In this document: in pieces, positions 39,491-47,449 of the stretch
How the letters are laid out: each line of letters begins with the position of its first letter
How positions within the stretch are numbered: the first letter of the stretch is position 1
NCBI RefSeq assembly: GCF_001073155.1
Contig: NZ_JVEE01000030.1
Span: 34,561-82,009 of the forward strand
Source of the DNA: Streptococcus parasanguinis
GTDB lineage: Bacteria > Bacillota > Bacilli > Lactobacillales > Streptococcaceae
Direction: 5' to 3'
Length of the DNA: 47,449 nucleotides
The notes under the pieces: model-generated
What the model saw: the letters and a program-made list of their open reading frames with translations, nothing else
Database searches by the model: none
Told to the model about the DNA's origin: nothing
Translations under genes and position numbers: made by a program

Positions 39491-40590
39491 CACCGGATTC
39501 ATTTAAAGAATCCTTATCCGCCAAACAAGTAGCAGAAGCCTTAAAAAAAGGATTTCAAGAGGCTCTACCAGATGCAACTTTTGACCTTCTTCCCATAGGG
39601 GATGGTGGTGAAGGAACCATGGATACACTTGCTGAAGTTCTGAATTTAACCAAGAAGCATACTCAGGTAACAGGACCATTTGGGAAGCCTGTTTCAATGG
39701 CTTACTACCAAAAAGATGAGATGGCATTTTTTGAGATGGCCTCTCTTGTTGGCTTAGGCTCTATCCCAGCTGAAAAACGCAATCCACTAGAACTAGAGAC
39801 ACGAGGAATTGGTGAACTGATTTTGAAATTGGTTGACCAAGGGGTTAAAACGATCTGTGTGGGAATTGGTGGTTCTGCAACGAATGATGGTGGGATTGGG
39901 ATGGCAGCCGGACTAGGGGTAGCCTTCTATGATGACCAAGGTCATCTGCTTCGTCCAGTTGGTGCTTCACTCGATCGTGTGGCTAGAATAGATACCAGTG
40001 CGGTTCCAAACGCATTACAAGACATCGAGCTCCAGGTCTTAACGGATGTCACCAATCCTCTCTGTGGCAGTCAAGGAGCAACCTATATCTATGGCGGGCA
40101 AAAGGGATTGAATCCCCTTCTGTTTCCAGCAGTTGATCAAGCTATGGAGGAATTTTATCAGCTAGTTGATCCACGAATCTTGTCTATGGCTGGCGCCGGA
40201 GCTGGAGGTGGCATGGCAGCAGGCTTGATCGCTTTTGCGGGAGGTCAGATTTCCTCAGGAATTGAGAAAAGTTTGGATCTAATCGACTTCGATCGTAAGG
40301 TTCAAAAAGCGGATCTGGTCGTCGTGGGAGAAGGTAGGATGGACCTCCAATCTTTGTCTGGAAAGGCTCCTGTCGGGGTAGCTAAACGAACACCAGAGAA
40401 GATCCCAGTGCTTGCTATTTGTGGCGCCTTAGCAGAGGATTTGCCAGCATTCCCAAGTCATCATATTGAGGCTGCCTTCTCTATTGTACCAGGTCCTTGT
40501 GAGGTGGCAGATGCACTCACTCATGCTGAAAAAAATCTGATTTCCTGTGCTCGAAATATTGGTAACCTCTTAAAAATGAAAGCAAACTAA
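39475..40590 (+). CDS. Glycerate kinase (GckA/GlxK type)
   Basis: This 371-aa kinase phosphorylates D-glycerate (to 2-phosphoglycerate in the characterised type I enzymes). The N-terminus reads LLAPDSFKESLSAKQVAEAL, GDGGEGTMDTL lies near residue 45, and IGGSATNDGGIGMAAGLG is near 130, all family marks. GAGAGGGMAAGL and VVGEGRMDLQSLSGKAP follow. An AAGGAAAC ribosome-binding site lies inside the end of serB, so translation is probably coupled. It sends glycerate into lower glycolysis. Nearby enolase (41297) uses the same pool. Confidence 0.93.
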   Translation: MHILLAPDSFKESLSAKQVAEALKKGFQEALPDATFDLLPIGDGGEGTMDTLAEVLNLTKKHTQVTGPFGKPVSMAYYQKDEMAFFEMASLVGLGSIPAEKRNPLELETRGIGELILKLVDQGVKTICVGIGGSATNDGGIGMAAGLGVAFYDDQGHLLRPVGASLDRVARIDTSAVPNALQDIELQVLTDVTNPLCGSQGATYIYGGQKGLNPLLFPAVDQAMEEFYQLVDPRILSMAGAGAGGGMAAGLIAFAGGQISSGIEKSLDLIDFDRKVQKADLVVVGEGRMDLQSLSGKAPVGVAKRTPEKIPVLAICGALAEDLPAFPSHHIEAAFSIVPGPCEVADALTHAEKNLISCARNIGNLLKMKAN

Positions 40591-40592
40591 AA

Positions 40593-40627
40593 AACCAATT
40601 GAAAAGGAATTTCCTTTTCAATTGGTT
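40593..40627. terminator. Bidirectional terminator between glycerate kinase and DUF1694 genes
   Basis: A 17-base arm (40593-40609) is perfectly complementary to 40611-40627, with A- and T-rich flanks; the centre will form the loop. Confidence 0.88.
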
Positions 40628-40633
40628 CTTTCT

Positions 40634-41086
40634 TTAGCCAAAGAGGCGTTTCCAAAATGATTTTTTTTCAGGTGCTGTGCTCTCTTCTTTCTTTTCAAAC
40701 AAATTTGGATACTGGAGGCTGATATCGGTTGGAGAAATTCCAGATGGATGATCCGTATGGATGATGAGACCAAAGGGAGAGTGGCGACAGTCATCTGAAA
40801 CAATGCTTGCCACAAGACCAAGATCCTTTGTTTTTTTCAAATATTGAAGTTGGCTGCTTTCATCTAAGGCAGGCGAAATCTTGACCAATACAGGTTCAAA
40901 GCGTTCTGAAATGTTCGTAAGAATTGAAGAATAGTGCTCCAAATAGAGATTGTCCCTTGCCTCTTCCAAGGTACATGATGCAATCACACGCTCCTCATAT
41001 GTCTCCAAAAATCGACGCTGTTCATCAGGATTGAACCGAGTAGGACCAGCAGCTTTTTCTAAAATCGTTTTATTAATATCTGTCAT
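40634..41086 (-). CDS. DUF1694 (YueI-like) family protein
   Basis: This 150-aa cytoplasmic protein belongs to the DUF1694/YueI family, with no known function. It has the RTFxxERVIA-like start (LETYEERVIASCTLEEA), the HYSSILTNI stretch and the VSDDCRHSPFGLIIHTD segment near residues 96-112, and ends in a basic SFWKRLFG tail. No ribosome-binding site is present: TGCTATACT ends six bases before the ATG, so the mRNA may be leaderless. It converges on the glycerate kinase gene through a shared terminator. Confidence 0.83.
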   Translation of the reverse strand: MTDINKTILEKAAGPTRFNPDEQRRFLETYEERVIASCTLEEARDNLYLEHYSSILTNISERFEPVLVKISPALDESSQLQYLKKTKDLGLVASIVSDDCRHSPFGLIIHTDHPSGISPTDISLQYPNLFEKKEESTAPEKKSFWKRLFG

Positions 41087-41092
41087 AAGTTT

Positions 41093-41101
41093 AGTATAGC
41101 A
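41093..41101 (-). promoter_or_regulatory. Extended -10 promoter directly before the DUF1694 gene (leaderless candidate)
   Basis: The minus strand reads TGCTATACT, then AAACTT, then ATG. The spacing of six bases leaves no room for a ribosome-binding site. Confidence 0.7.
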
Positions 41102-41228
41102 TAAAGCGTAGCAGAAGAGTAGAAGAATGCTAAAAAATAAATAAGAAGGGGAAATGGCAGAAAATAAGACAGTGGAACCGCTTTCTTGTTAAAAACTTCT
41201 CAATTTTCGTAGATTTCCTTGTTTTTTC

Positions 41229-41257
41229 TTGAAAAAATAGCCTAATTACGATATGAT
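41229..41257 (+). promoter_or_regulatory. Promoter of eno
   Basis: TTGAAA (41229-41234), a 17-base spacer and TATGAT (41252-41257) lie 39 bases before the eno start. Confidence 0.75.
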
Positions 41258-41293
41258 AGAGGAGTAAAAAATATAACTCAATAAGGAGAGTAG

Positions 41294-42601
<1,308 letters not shown>

Positions 42602-42618
42602 TCTAGTTTACTAGACTA

Positions 42619-42652
42619 AAAAGATCCTTGAGTTTTCTCAAGGATCTTTTTT
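42619..42652 (+). terminator. Terminator of eno
   Basis: AAAAGATCCTTGAG and CTCAAGGATCTTTT form a perfect 14-bp stem with a TTTT loop, followed by more T residues. Confidence 0.92.
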
Positions 42653-42665
42653 GCGATCAGCTCAA

Positions 42666-42697
42666 ACAAAAACTCCTCAACTAAAGCGTTGAGGAGT
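42666..42697 (-). terminator. Terminator of the 61-aa protein gene
   Basis: ACTCCTCAAC (42672-42681) pairs with GTTGAGGAGT (42688-42697). On the minus strand it is followed by TTTTTGTTT, just after the stop at 42705. Confidence 0.82.
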
Positions 42698-42704
42698 CGT
42701 GTTA

Positions 42705-42890
42705 TTAGAACAAGCCTTTGATTTTGTCCAAGGCACCGCTGACCATTTCATTTCCAGAAACAAGCCCTTTTGCTTGTTCAAGGTAGTCACCGAGGTTGTC
42801 TTTGTTGTCTTCAACAAATTTCTTTGCAGCGTCGAAATCTTTCTTTTCGATCATTTCTTTTACTTGGTTAAATAAGTCCATTGGATTCAT
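42705..42890 (-). CDS. Small helical protein of unknown function (61 aa)
   Basis: I do not recognise a named family. The reading starts MNPMDLFNQVKEMIEKKD; an upstream in-frame ATG (42944) adds 18 residues, but AGGAGATCC just before 42890 fits the shorter form. The product is acidic and amphipathic, predicted to be nearly all helix, with a pattern K-D-F-D-A-A-K-K-F-V-E-D that resembles a helical hairpin, and ends ALDKIKGLF. There is no signal or membrane helix. A dedicated terminator and a possible promoter (42947-42975) support it as a real gene. Confidence 0.75.
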   Translation of the reverse strand: MNPMDLFNQVKEMIEKKDFDAAKKFVEDNKDNLGDYLEQAKGLVSGNEMVSGALDKIKGLF

Positions 42891-42946
42891 GCTTGGATCT
42901 CCTAAAATATAAGTTATGAAATCAGGCTCGCGCCTTTTTCTCATTT

Positions 42947-42975
42947 ATTTAATCATTTTTTTAGAGCTTTGACAA
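42947..42975 (-). promoter_or_regulatory. Possible promoter of the 61-aa protein gene
   Basis: On the minus strand TTGTCA (42975-42970), a 17-base spacer and TTAAAT (42952-42947) lie between the lactonase and the small gene. Confidence 0.45.
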
Positions 42976-42985
42976 CTAAAACGAC

Positions 42986-43996
42986 TTAATGAAAAACGGT
43001 ACAAACGGCTTCTGGGACATAGAAGTCGTGGGATAGGAGGGTCAATTTTCCACTGGCTAGATCCCGCTTGAAAACAGTAGCATTTGGTGAATCTTGATGG
43101 GCTGCGATGAGGTGGTTTTGATCTGGACTAATAGTGAAATCACGTGGATTGAGCCCTTGACTTGGAACAATTTCAATGAGTTCTAAGCTGCCATCTGCTA
43201 CAACTTTAAATACAGCGATAGAATTGTGAGCACGGTTAGATGCATAAAGGAATTTTCCATCGGCTGAGAGCTTGATAGCAGAAGCCCATTTTTGACCATC
43301 GTAGTCTGATGGAAGTGTGGAAACGGTTTGGAAGTGTTCGAATTCACCCATACCGTCATAAAAGAGGACGTCGATTGTAGCATTTAATTCATTGATGAGA
43401 TAAGCAGTCTTGTAGCGGGGATGAAAGACAAGGTGACGAGGTCCTGCACCTGGAGCTGTTTGGTACTGATTGATCAGGGTAAGTTTTCCTTCCTCACTGA
43501 CATCATAGACATGCAAACTGTCTGTTCCTAGGTCACACGTGATCAGGTACTGATCTGGCGTAAGGTCTGCATAGTGGGCATGCGGACTTGCTTGATTGGC
43601 GTGGGGACCACTTCCTTGGTGAGTGTCCTCATCAACAAAGGACAAACGCCCATCTGCCTCTATCTTGTATACAAGAACTTGCCCTTTGTGATAGTTGGCT
43701 CCATAGACTAGTTGACGGTTATCATCGACAGAGACATAGCAGAGTGGAGCCCCTTCTTCGACAACATGATTGAGCGGCTGAAAATCGGCTGCAAAACTAG
43801 CGATTCCCCCTTTTCCATCTTCAGCTCCGACACTATAAAGATTGCCTTTTTTAGAAAAAGCGATATAGGTTGGATTGGGCTCAGCTACCACTAGTTCAAG
43901 ATGGCTCAATGCGCCTGTTTCAGGGTCGAATTGTGCCTTGTAAATTCCTTTGGATTCTTTTTTGGTATAGGTACCGAAATAAATAGATTGAGACAT
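42986..43996 (-). CDS. pgl: Lactonase family protein (6-phosphogluconolactonase-like)
   Basis: This 336-aa protein is a seven-bladed beta-propeller of the YbhE/Pgl lactonase family, which hydrolyses 6-phosphogluconolactone in the pentose phosphate route. Family marks are FGTYTKKESKGIY at the start, NPTYIAFSKKGNLYSV, DQYLITCDLGTDSLHVY, GPRHLVFHPRYKTAYLINE and LNPRDFTISPDQNHLIAAHQ. It is cytoplasmic, with no signal peptide. GAGGTGACC precedes the start. The gene name rests on homology; some family members act on other lactones. Confidence 0.87.
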   Translation of the reverse strand: MSQSIYFGTYTKKESKGIYKAQFDPETGALSHLELVVAEPNPTYIAFSKKGNLYSVGAEDGKGGIASFAADFQPLNHVVEEGAPLCYVSVDDNRQLVYGANYHKGQVLVYKIEADGRLSFVDEDTHQGSGPHANQASPHAHYADLTPDQYLITCDLGTDSLHVYDVSEEGKLTLINQYQTAPGAGPRHLVFHPRYKTAYLINELNATIDVLFYDGMGEFEHFQTVSTLPSDYDGQKWASAIKLSADGKFLYASNRAHNSIAVFKVVADGSLELIEIVPSQGLNPRDFTISPDQNHLIAAHQDSPNATVFKRDLASGKLTLLSHDFYVPEAVCTVFH

Positions 43997-44121
43997 AGGT
44001 CACCTCGTAAGATTTCTTAGGTTTATTATATCAAAGGTCCTATTGGAAGGCAATTGCTAGTTGAAGAAGGGAGTGGTCTTTCTGATTTTACTAGTTTTTT
44101 CGTAACTTCACGCTCAAAAAA

Positions 44122-44130
44122 TGCTAAAAT
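44122..44130 (+). promoter_or_regulatory. Extended -10 promoter of the AI-2E-type permease gene
   Basis: TGCTAAAAT lies about 31 bases before the GTG start. Confidence 0.5.
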
Positions 44131-44161
44131 AGATACATGTTGAAATGAAAAGGAGTTTTCC

Positions 44162-45337
44162 GTGGATAATAAAGAAAAACAGTTTAGTATGTCCTGGTTT
44201 TTTAGATGGTTTTTAGACAACAAGGCTATTACCGTATTTTTAGTTACCTTGCTCTTGGGTCTGAACCTCTTGGTCTTGAGTAAGATTACCTTTATTTTTA
44301 TTCCGATTTTTGAGTTTGCAGGAGCTGTCATGCTGCCAGTCATTATTTCTGGTTTGCTCTATTACTTGCTCAATCCTATTGTCGACTTTCTTGAAAGAAA
44401 AGGTCTTAAGCGGATTTTTGCGATTTCCTTCGTCTTTTTCTTGATTGCAGTCCTCTTGGTATGGGGGCTGGCCGTCGTGATTCCAGCTGTTCAACGACAA
44501 GTGGTGAGTTTCTTTCATAACCTGCCAACTTATTTGGAGAAGGCCAATGCAACCATCGACGATTTTCTAGACAATCGCGTCTCTTCTGATATCAAACCCC
44601 AGTTGGATGAGATCACCAAGGAATTGTCTGCAAATATTACTACTTGGGCCAGTTCGATCTCTGGGCGGGCTGTCAATTGGGTCAGCAACTTGATCGGAGT
44701 TGCTTCGCAAGTCATCGTTGCCTTAATCATCATGCCTTTTATTGTCTTTTATCTTCTGCGAGATGGAAAAAATTTAAAGGGTCACATTGTTCGCTTCTTA
44801 CCGACAAAGATTCGTAAATCGGCTGAACAAGTTCTCTCAGATGTCAATACCCAGCTCTCCAATTATGTTCGAGGGCAAATTACGGTAGCCATTGTCGTCG
44901 CCATCATGTTTATCCTCTTCTTTAAAATCATTGGCTTGCGCTATGCAGTGACACTGGGGATCTCTGCGGGGATCTTGAATTTGATCCCTTACTTGGGTAG
45001 TTTCTTAGCCATGTTACCTGCTTTAGTCTTAGGCTTGGTAGCAGGACCAGAGATGTTTATCAAGGTCTTAATTGTATTTGCAGTGGAGCAAACCATTGAA
45101 GGACGTTTCGTATCACCTTTGGTTTTGGGAAGCCAGTTAAATATCCATCCGATTACCATTTTATTTGTGCTCTTGACGTCAGGATCTATGTTTGGAATCT
45201 GGGGAGTTTTCCTTGGTATTCCGGTCTATGCGTCTGCTAAGGTCGTTATTGGAGCTATCTTTGAATGGTATAAGGTCGTCAGTGGCTTGTATGAAGAACA
45301 CAATGAAGTAGAAGAGGAAACACAGAGTGAGTCATAG
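44162..45337 (+). CDS. AI-2E family transporter (PerM/YdbI-like permease)
   Basis: This 391-aa polytopic membrane protein has about eight helices. Two lie near residues 22-70, one near 80-105, and four or five in the C-terminal half, which contains the conserved GLRYAVTLGISAGILNLIPYLGSFLAMLPA stretch and VEQTIEGRFVSPLVLGS. Family members are linked to autoinducer-2 export or Na+/H+ antiport; the substrate here is unknown. The start is GTG after AAAGGAG. The last 11 bases overlap the TPR gene, so the two are translationally coupled. Confidence 0.88.
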   Translation: MDNKEKQFSMSWFFRWFLDNKAITVFLVTLLLGLNLLVLSKITFIFIPIFEFAGAVMLPVIISGLLYYLLNPIVDFLERKGLKRIFAISFVFFLIAVLLVWGLAVVIPAVQRQVVSFFHNLPTYLEKANATIDDFLDNRVSSDIKPQLDEITKELSANITTWASSISGRAVNWVSNLIGVASQVIVALIIMPFIVFYLLRDGKNLKGHIVRFLPTKIRKSAEQVLSDVNTQLSNYVRGQITVAIVVAIMFILFFKIIGLRYAVTLGISAGILNLIPYLGSFLAMLPALVLGLVAGPEMFIKVLIVFAVEQTIEGRFVSPLVLGSQLNIHPITILFVLLTSGSMFGIWGVFLGIPVYASAKVVIGAIFEWYKVVSGLYEEHNEVEEETQSES

Positions 45338-46556
45338 TCAACAAATGGTAGAGGCTCTTGATCAGCAAGAGCTAGAAGAAGCAGAAGTTCAATTTCAAAA
45401 GGCCTTGTTAGAAGATAGTGAAGCGCAACTATTGGATTTGGGTCAATATCTTGAAAGTATTGGTTTTTACCCTCAGGCAAAAGAGGTTTATGAACAGATT
45501 GCAGAAACCTATCCAGAAGTATATCTGAGTTTGGCAACCATCCTTGCAGAGGAAGGGCAAACGGAAGAGGCCTTTGCATATTTAGAAGAAATTGGCCCTG
45601 AGTCTAACTGGTATGTAGCCAGTCTCTTGGTCAAGGCAGATCTCTATCAGCTAGAAGGTCTCGCAGATGTGGCGCGTGAAAAATTAGTTGAAGCTGCTCA
45701 TTTGTCTGATGATCCGATCATTCAATTAGGGCTAGCTGAAATTGATCTGGAATTGGAACGCTACCAAGAGGCCATCCAAGAGTATGCTCAGTTAGACAAT
45801 CGGGAGATTTTGGAAGCAACAGGAATTTCCACCTATCAACGGATTGGTTTTGCCTATGCCAATCTTGGTAAGTTTGAAGCAGCTGTTCCCTTCTTAGAGA
45901 AAGCTCTGGAGATTGAGTTTGATGACCAGATTGCTTACGAATTAGCGACCTTATTGTCTGACCAAGAAGAATTCCAAAAAGCCCTGATCTACTACAAACA
46001 AATTGATACCTTGTCGCCTGATTTTGAGGGCTATGAGTATGGTTATGCTTTAGCTTTACAGTCTGAAAATGACCGTGAAAAAGCACTTGAGATTGCTAAA
46101 CAAGGGATCCAGAAGAATCCATTTGATGCCCAATTGAAGCTCCTTGCTTCTCAGCTTTCTTATGAACTCCACCAGCCTGAGCAAGCAGAAGCTTATCTAT
46201 TAGAGGCTAAAGAAGTGGCAGATGATCTCGAAGAGATTGCTCTTCGCCTGACCACCCTTTATTTGGAACAGGAACGCTTTGACCAAGTCTTGGATTGGCA
46301 AAATGAAGAAGTCGAAACAGTTGTCACCCGGTGGAACATTGCCCGTGCTTTGGCTACCTTAGAGAAAACAGAAGAAGCCGTATCAGCCTACCAAGAGCTC
46401 TATGAGGACTTGAAGGACAACCCAGAATTCCTCGAAACCTATGTTTATCTGTTGCGTGAAGCTGGTGATGTGACAAGGGCGCGTGAAGTGGCCAACCAGT
46501 ATTTGGCGATCGTACCAGACGATGTGCAGATGCAAATCATCTATGATAGCCTCTAA
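45327..46556 (+). CDS. Tetratricopeptide repeat protein
   Basis: This 409-aa cytoplasmic protein consists almost only of TPR helical repeats (for example the GKFEAAVPFLEKALEIEFDD, QEEFQKALIYYKQIDTLSPD and REKALEIAKQGIQKNPFD units), with about ten repeats. It has no membrane segment. It is very acidic, as is common in streptococcal homologues. The GTG start lies in the end of the permease gene, with GAGGAAA as ribosome-binding site. It should be a scaffold for protein contacts; the partner is unknown, perhaps the coupled permease. Confidence 0.9.
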   Translation: MSHSQQMVEALDQQELEEAEVQFQKALLEDSEAQLLDLGQYLESIGFYPQAKEVYEQIAETYPEVYLSLATILAEEGQTEEAFAYLEEIGPESNWYVASLLVKADLYQLEGLADVAREKLVEAAHLSDDPIIQLGLAEIDLELERYQEAIQEYAQLDNREILEATGISTYQRIGFAYANLGKFEAAVPFLEKALEIEFDDQIAYELATLLSDQEEFQKALIYYKQIDTLSPDFEGYEYGYALALQSENDREKALEIAKQGIQKNPFDAQLKLLASQLSYELHQPEQAEAYLLEAKEVADDLEEIALRLTTLYLEQERFDQVLDWQNEEVETVVTRWNIARALATLEKTEEAVSAYQELYEDLKDNPEFLETYVYLLREAGDVTRAREVANQYLAIVPDDVQMQIIYDSL

Positions 46557-46589
46557 TAAAACCATATCGTGAAGATTCGGAATAGTTTG

Positions 46590-46598
46590 TGGTATACT
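46590..46598 (+). promoter_or_regulatory. Extended -10 promoter of the acetolactate decarboxylase gene
   Basis: TGGTATACT lies about 30 bases before the ATG at 46628. No clear -35 is seen. Confidence 0.55.
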
Positions 46599-46627
46599 GG
46601 TAGAAGATAGAATGAGGAGAGAAAAAC

Positions 46628-47344
46628 ATGGAACCAGTGAAACTTTTTCAATACAATACCTTAGGTGCCCTAATGGCGGGTCTGTACGGGGGTTCATTTA
46701 CGATTGGAGAACTCTTGGAACACGGAGATCTAGGAGTTGGGACGCTTGATTCTATTGATGGAGAGTTGATCGTATTAGATGGTAAGGCATATCAGGCCAA
46801 GGGATCAGGAGACCATCCTGAAATAGTCGAAGTTTCTCCGGATGCTAAGGTTCCTTATGCAGCAGTCGTCCCTCACCAAGCAGAAGTGATTTTCCGCCAA
46901 CGCTTTGAAATGACGGACGAGGAATTGGAAGCCCGTATTGAGTCTTATTATGATGGGGAAAATCTTTTCCGCTCCATTAAGATTCGTGGTGACTTTGCCA
47001 AGATGCATGTCCGTATGATTCCAAAATCAACGCCAGAGATGAAGTTTGCAGAGGTTGCAACCCATCAGCCAGAGTATACACGGGAAAATGTCACTGGAAC
47101 CATCGTCGGTTTTTGGACACCAGAAATTTTCCATGGCGTGAGTGTGGCTGGTTATCATTTGCACTTTATCTCAGATGACCACACCTTTGGTGGCCATGTC
47201 ATGGATTTTGTCATCACAGAAGGGATTGTAGAGGTGGGGGCCATCGATCAGCTGGATCAACGTTTCCCAGTTCAAGACCGTCAGTACCTCTTTGCTAAAT
47301 TCAATGTTGATGAGGTCAAAGAAGACATTAATAAAGCAGAATAA
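46628..47344 (+). CDS. budA: Alpha-acetolactate decarboxylase
   Basis: This 238-aa zinc enzyme converts acetolactate to acetoin, draining pyruvate without acid formation. The zinc histidines fit the known spacing at H177, H179 and H190 in GYHLHFISDDHTFGGH. The catalytic glutamate region (ALMAGLYGGSFTIGELLEHGDLG) and KMHVRMIPKS are also present. AGGAGAG precedes the start. No acetolactate synthase gene (alsS) is adjacent. It is monocistronic, followed by the repeat-borne terminator. The symbol alsD is used for the same enzyme. Confidence 0.95.
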   Translation: MEPVKLFQYNTLGALMAGLYGGSFTIGELLEHGDLGVGTLDSIDGELIVLDGKAYQAKGSGDHPEIVEVSPDAKVPYAAVVPHQAEVIFRQRFEMTDEELEARIESYYDGENLFRSIKIRGDFAKMHVRMIPKSTPEMKFAEVATHQPEYTRENVTGTIVGFWTPEIFHGVSVAGYHLHFISDDHTFGGHVMDFVITEGIVEVGAIDQLDQRFPVQDRQYLFAKFNVDEVKEDINKAE

Positions 47345-47345
47345 A

Positions 47346-47388
47346 AAGAGGCTGGGACAAAAGTCCTAGCCTCTCAATTTTTTTTGGA
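47346..47388 (+). terminator. Terminator of budA, carried by the repeat
   Basis: GAGGCTGGGAC pairs with GTCCTAGCCTC (one G-U pair) around AAAA, followed by TCAATTTTTTTT. It begins directly after the budA stop. Confidence 0.88.
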
Positions 47389-47449
47389 TTGTCGAGCAAG
47401 ACGCAGTGGTTGAGTGGGCTCTACTACGCTGATTTCATCAGCTTTTACA
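47346..47449 (+). repeat. Dispersed intergenic repeat, right copy
   Basis: Bases 47346-47414 repeat window positions 69-1 on the other strand with one mismatch. The sequence continues for 35 more bases, which contain a second small hairpin, GCTGAT TTC ATCAGC (47428-47442) with TTTT after it. The element runs off the window edge. Confidence 0.85.

Overview
The window is a chromosomal, housekeeping-rich stretch from a low-GC Firmicute, almost certainly a Streptococcus of the mitis/sanguinis (viridans) type. The pointers are recognisable gene orders (ftsW-ppc, rodA-DJ-1-HAD-gyrB-ezrA, prfB-ftsE-ftsX, gor beside a MacAB-like exporter), a murM/murN pair for branched-peptide cross-links, a Gram-positive lysyl-tRNA synthetase, strong codon bias in tuf, tpiA and eno, and many extended -10 promoters. 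Species cannot be fixed from the sequence alone. I see no rRNA, tRNA, prophage, insertion sequence or CRISPR array.

Layout. 1-4.8 kb: glutathione reductase (minus) behind a repeat-derived terminator, then a three-gene MacA/MacB-type efflux operon. 5-8.7 kb: lysS, then on the minus strand a histidine phosphatase, a YbaK-type deacylase and a membrane-anchored GH25 muramidase. 8.9-15.5 kb: ftsW, ppc, tuf and tpiA. 15.5-20.1 kb: a minus-strand operon of HD dNTPase-like protein, Cof-type HAD phosphatase, murM and murN. 20.2-24.3 kb: a DUF1934 protein, a yybP-ykoY (Mn2+) riboswitch with its P-type Ca/Mn ATPase, and an aquaporin. 24.3-28.8 kb: metallophosphoesterase (minus), prfB with its +1 programmed frameshift, ftsE, ftsX, and an MBL-fold hydrolase (minus). 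28.9-34.2 kb: dinG-like exonuclease/helicase, YeiH-type permease, rodA and a DJ-1 protein in one probable operon. 34.4-38.7 kb: HAD phosphatase-gyrB, then ezrA. 38.8-41.1 kb: serB overlapping a glycerate kinase, then a DUF1694 protein (minus). 41.3-47.4 kb: eno, a 61-aa protein and a lactonase (both minus), an AI-2E-type permease overlapping a TPR protein, and acetolactate decarboxylase. The final 104 bases repeat, in inverted orientation, the sequence that opens the window.

Functionally the window combines cell-wall growth and division (ftsW, rodA, ftsEX, ezrA, murMN, GH25), glycolysis and carbon metabolism (tpiA, eno, ppc, lactonase, glycerate kinase, alsD), translation (lysS, tuf, prfB, YbaK), DNA topology and repair (gyrB, dinG) and ion, redox and peptide stress (gor, MacAB, Mn/Ca ATPase).

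No convincing new multi-gene system is present. The most interesting signals are small: six genes whose -10 element lies 6-11 bases before the start codon with no ribosome-binding site (candidate leaderless mRNAs); a near-perfect inverted repeat at the two window ends; an AT-rich, possibly mosaic arm in murN; an acidic 50-residue insert in the MacB-like permease; and a promoter/start-region signature shared by tuf, the DUF1934 gene and the efflux operon.
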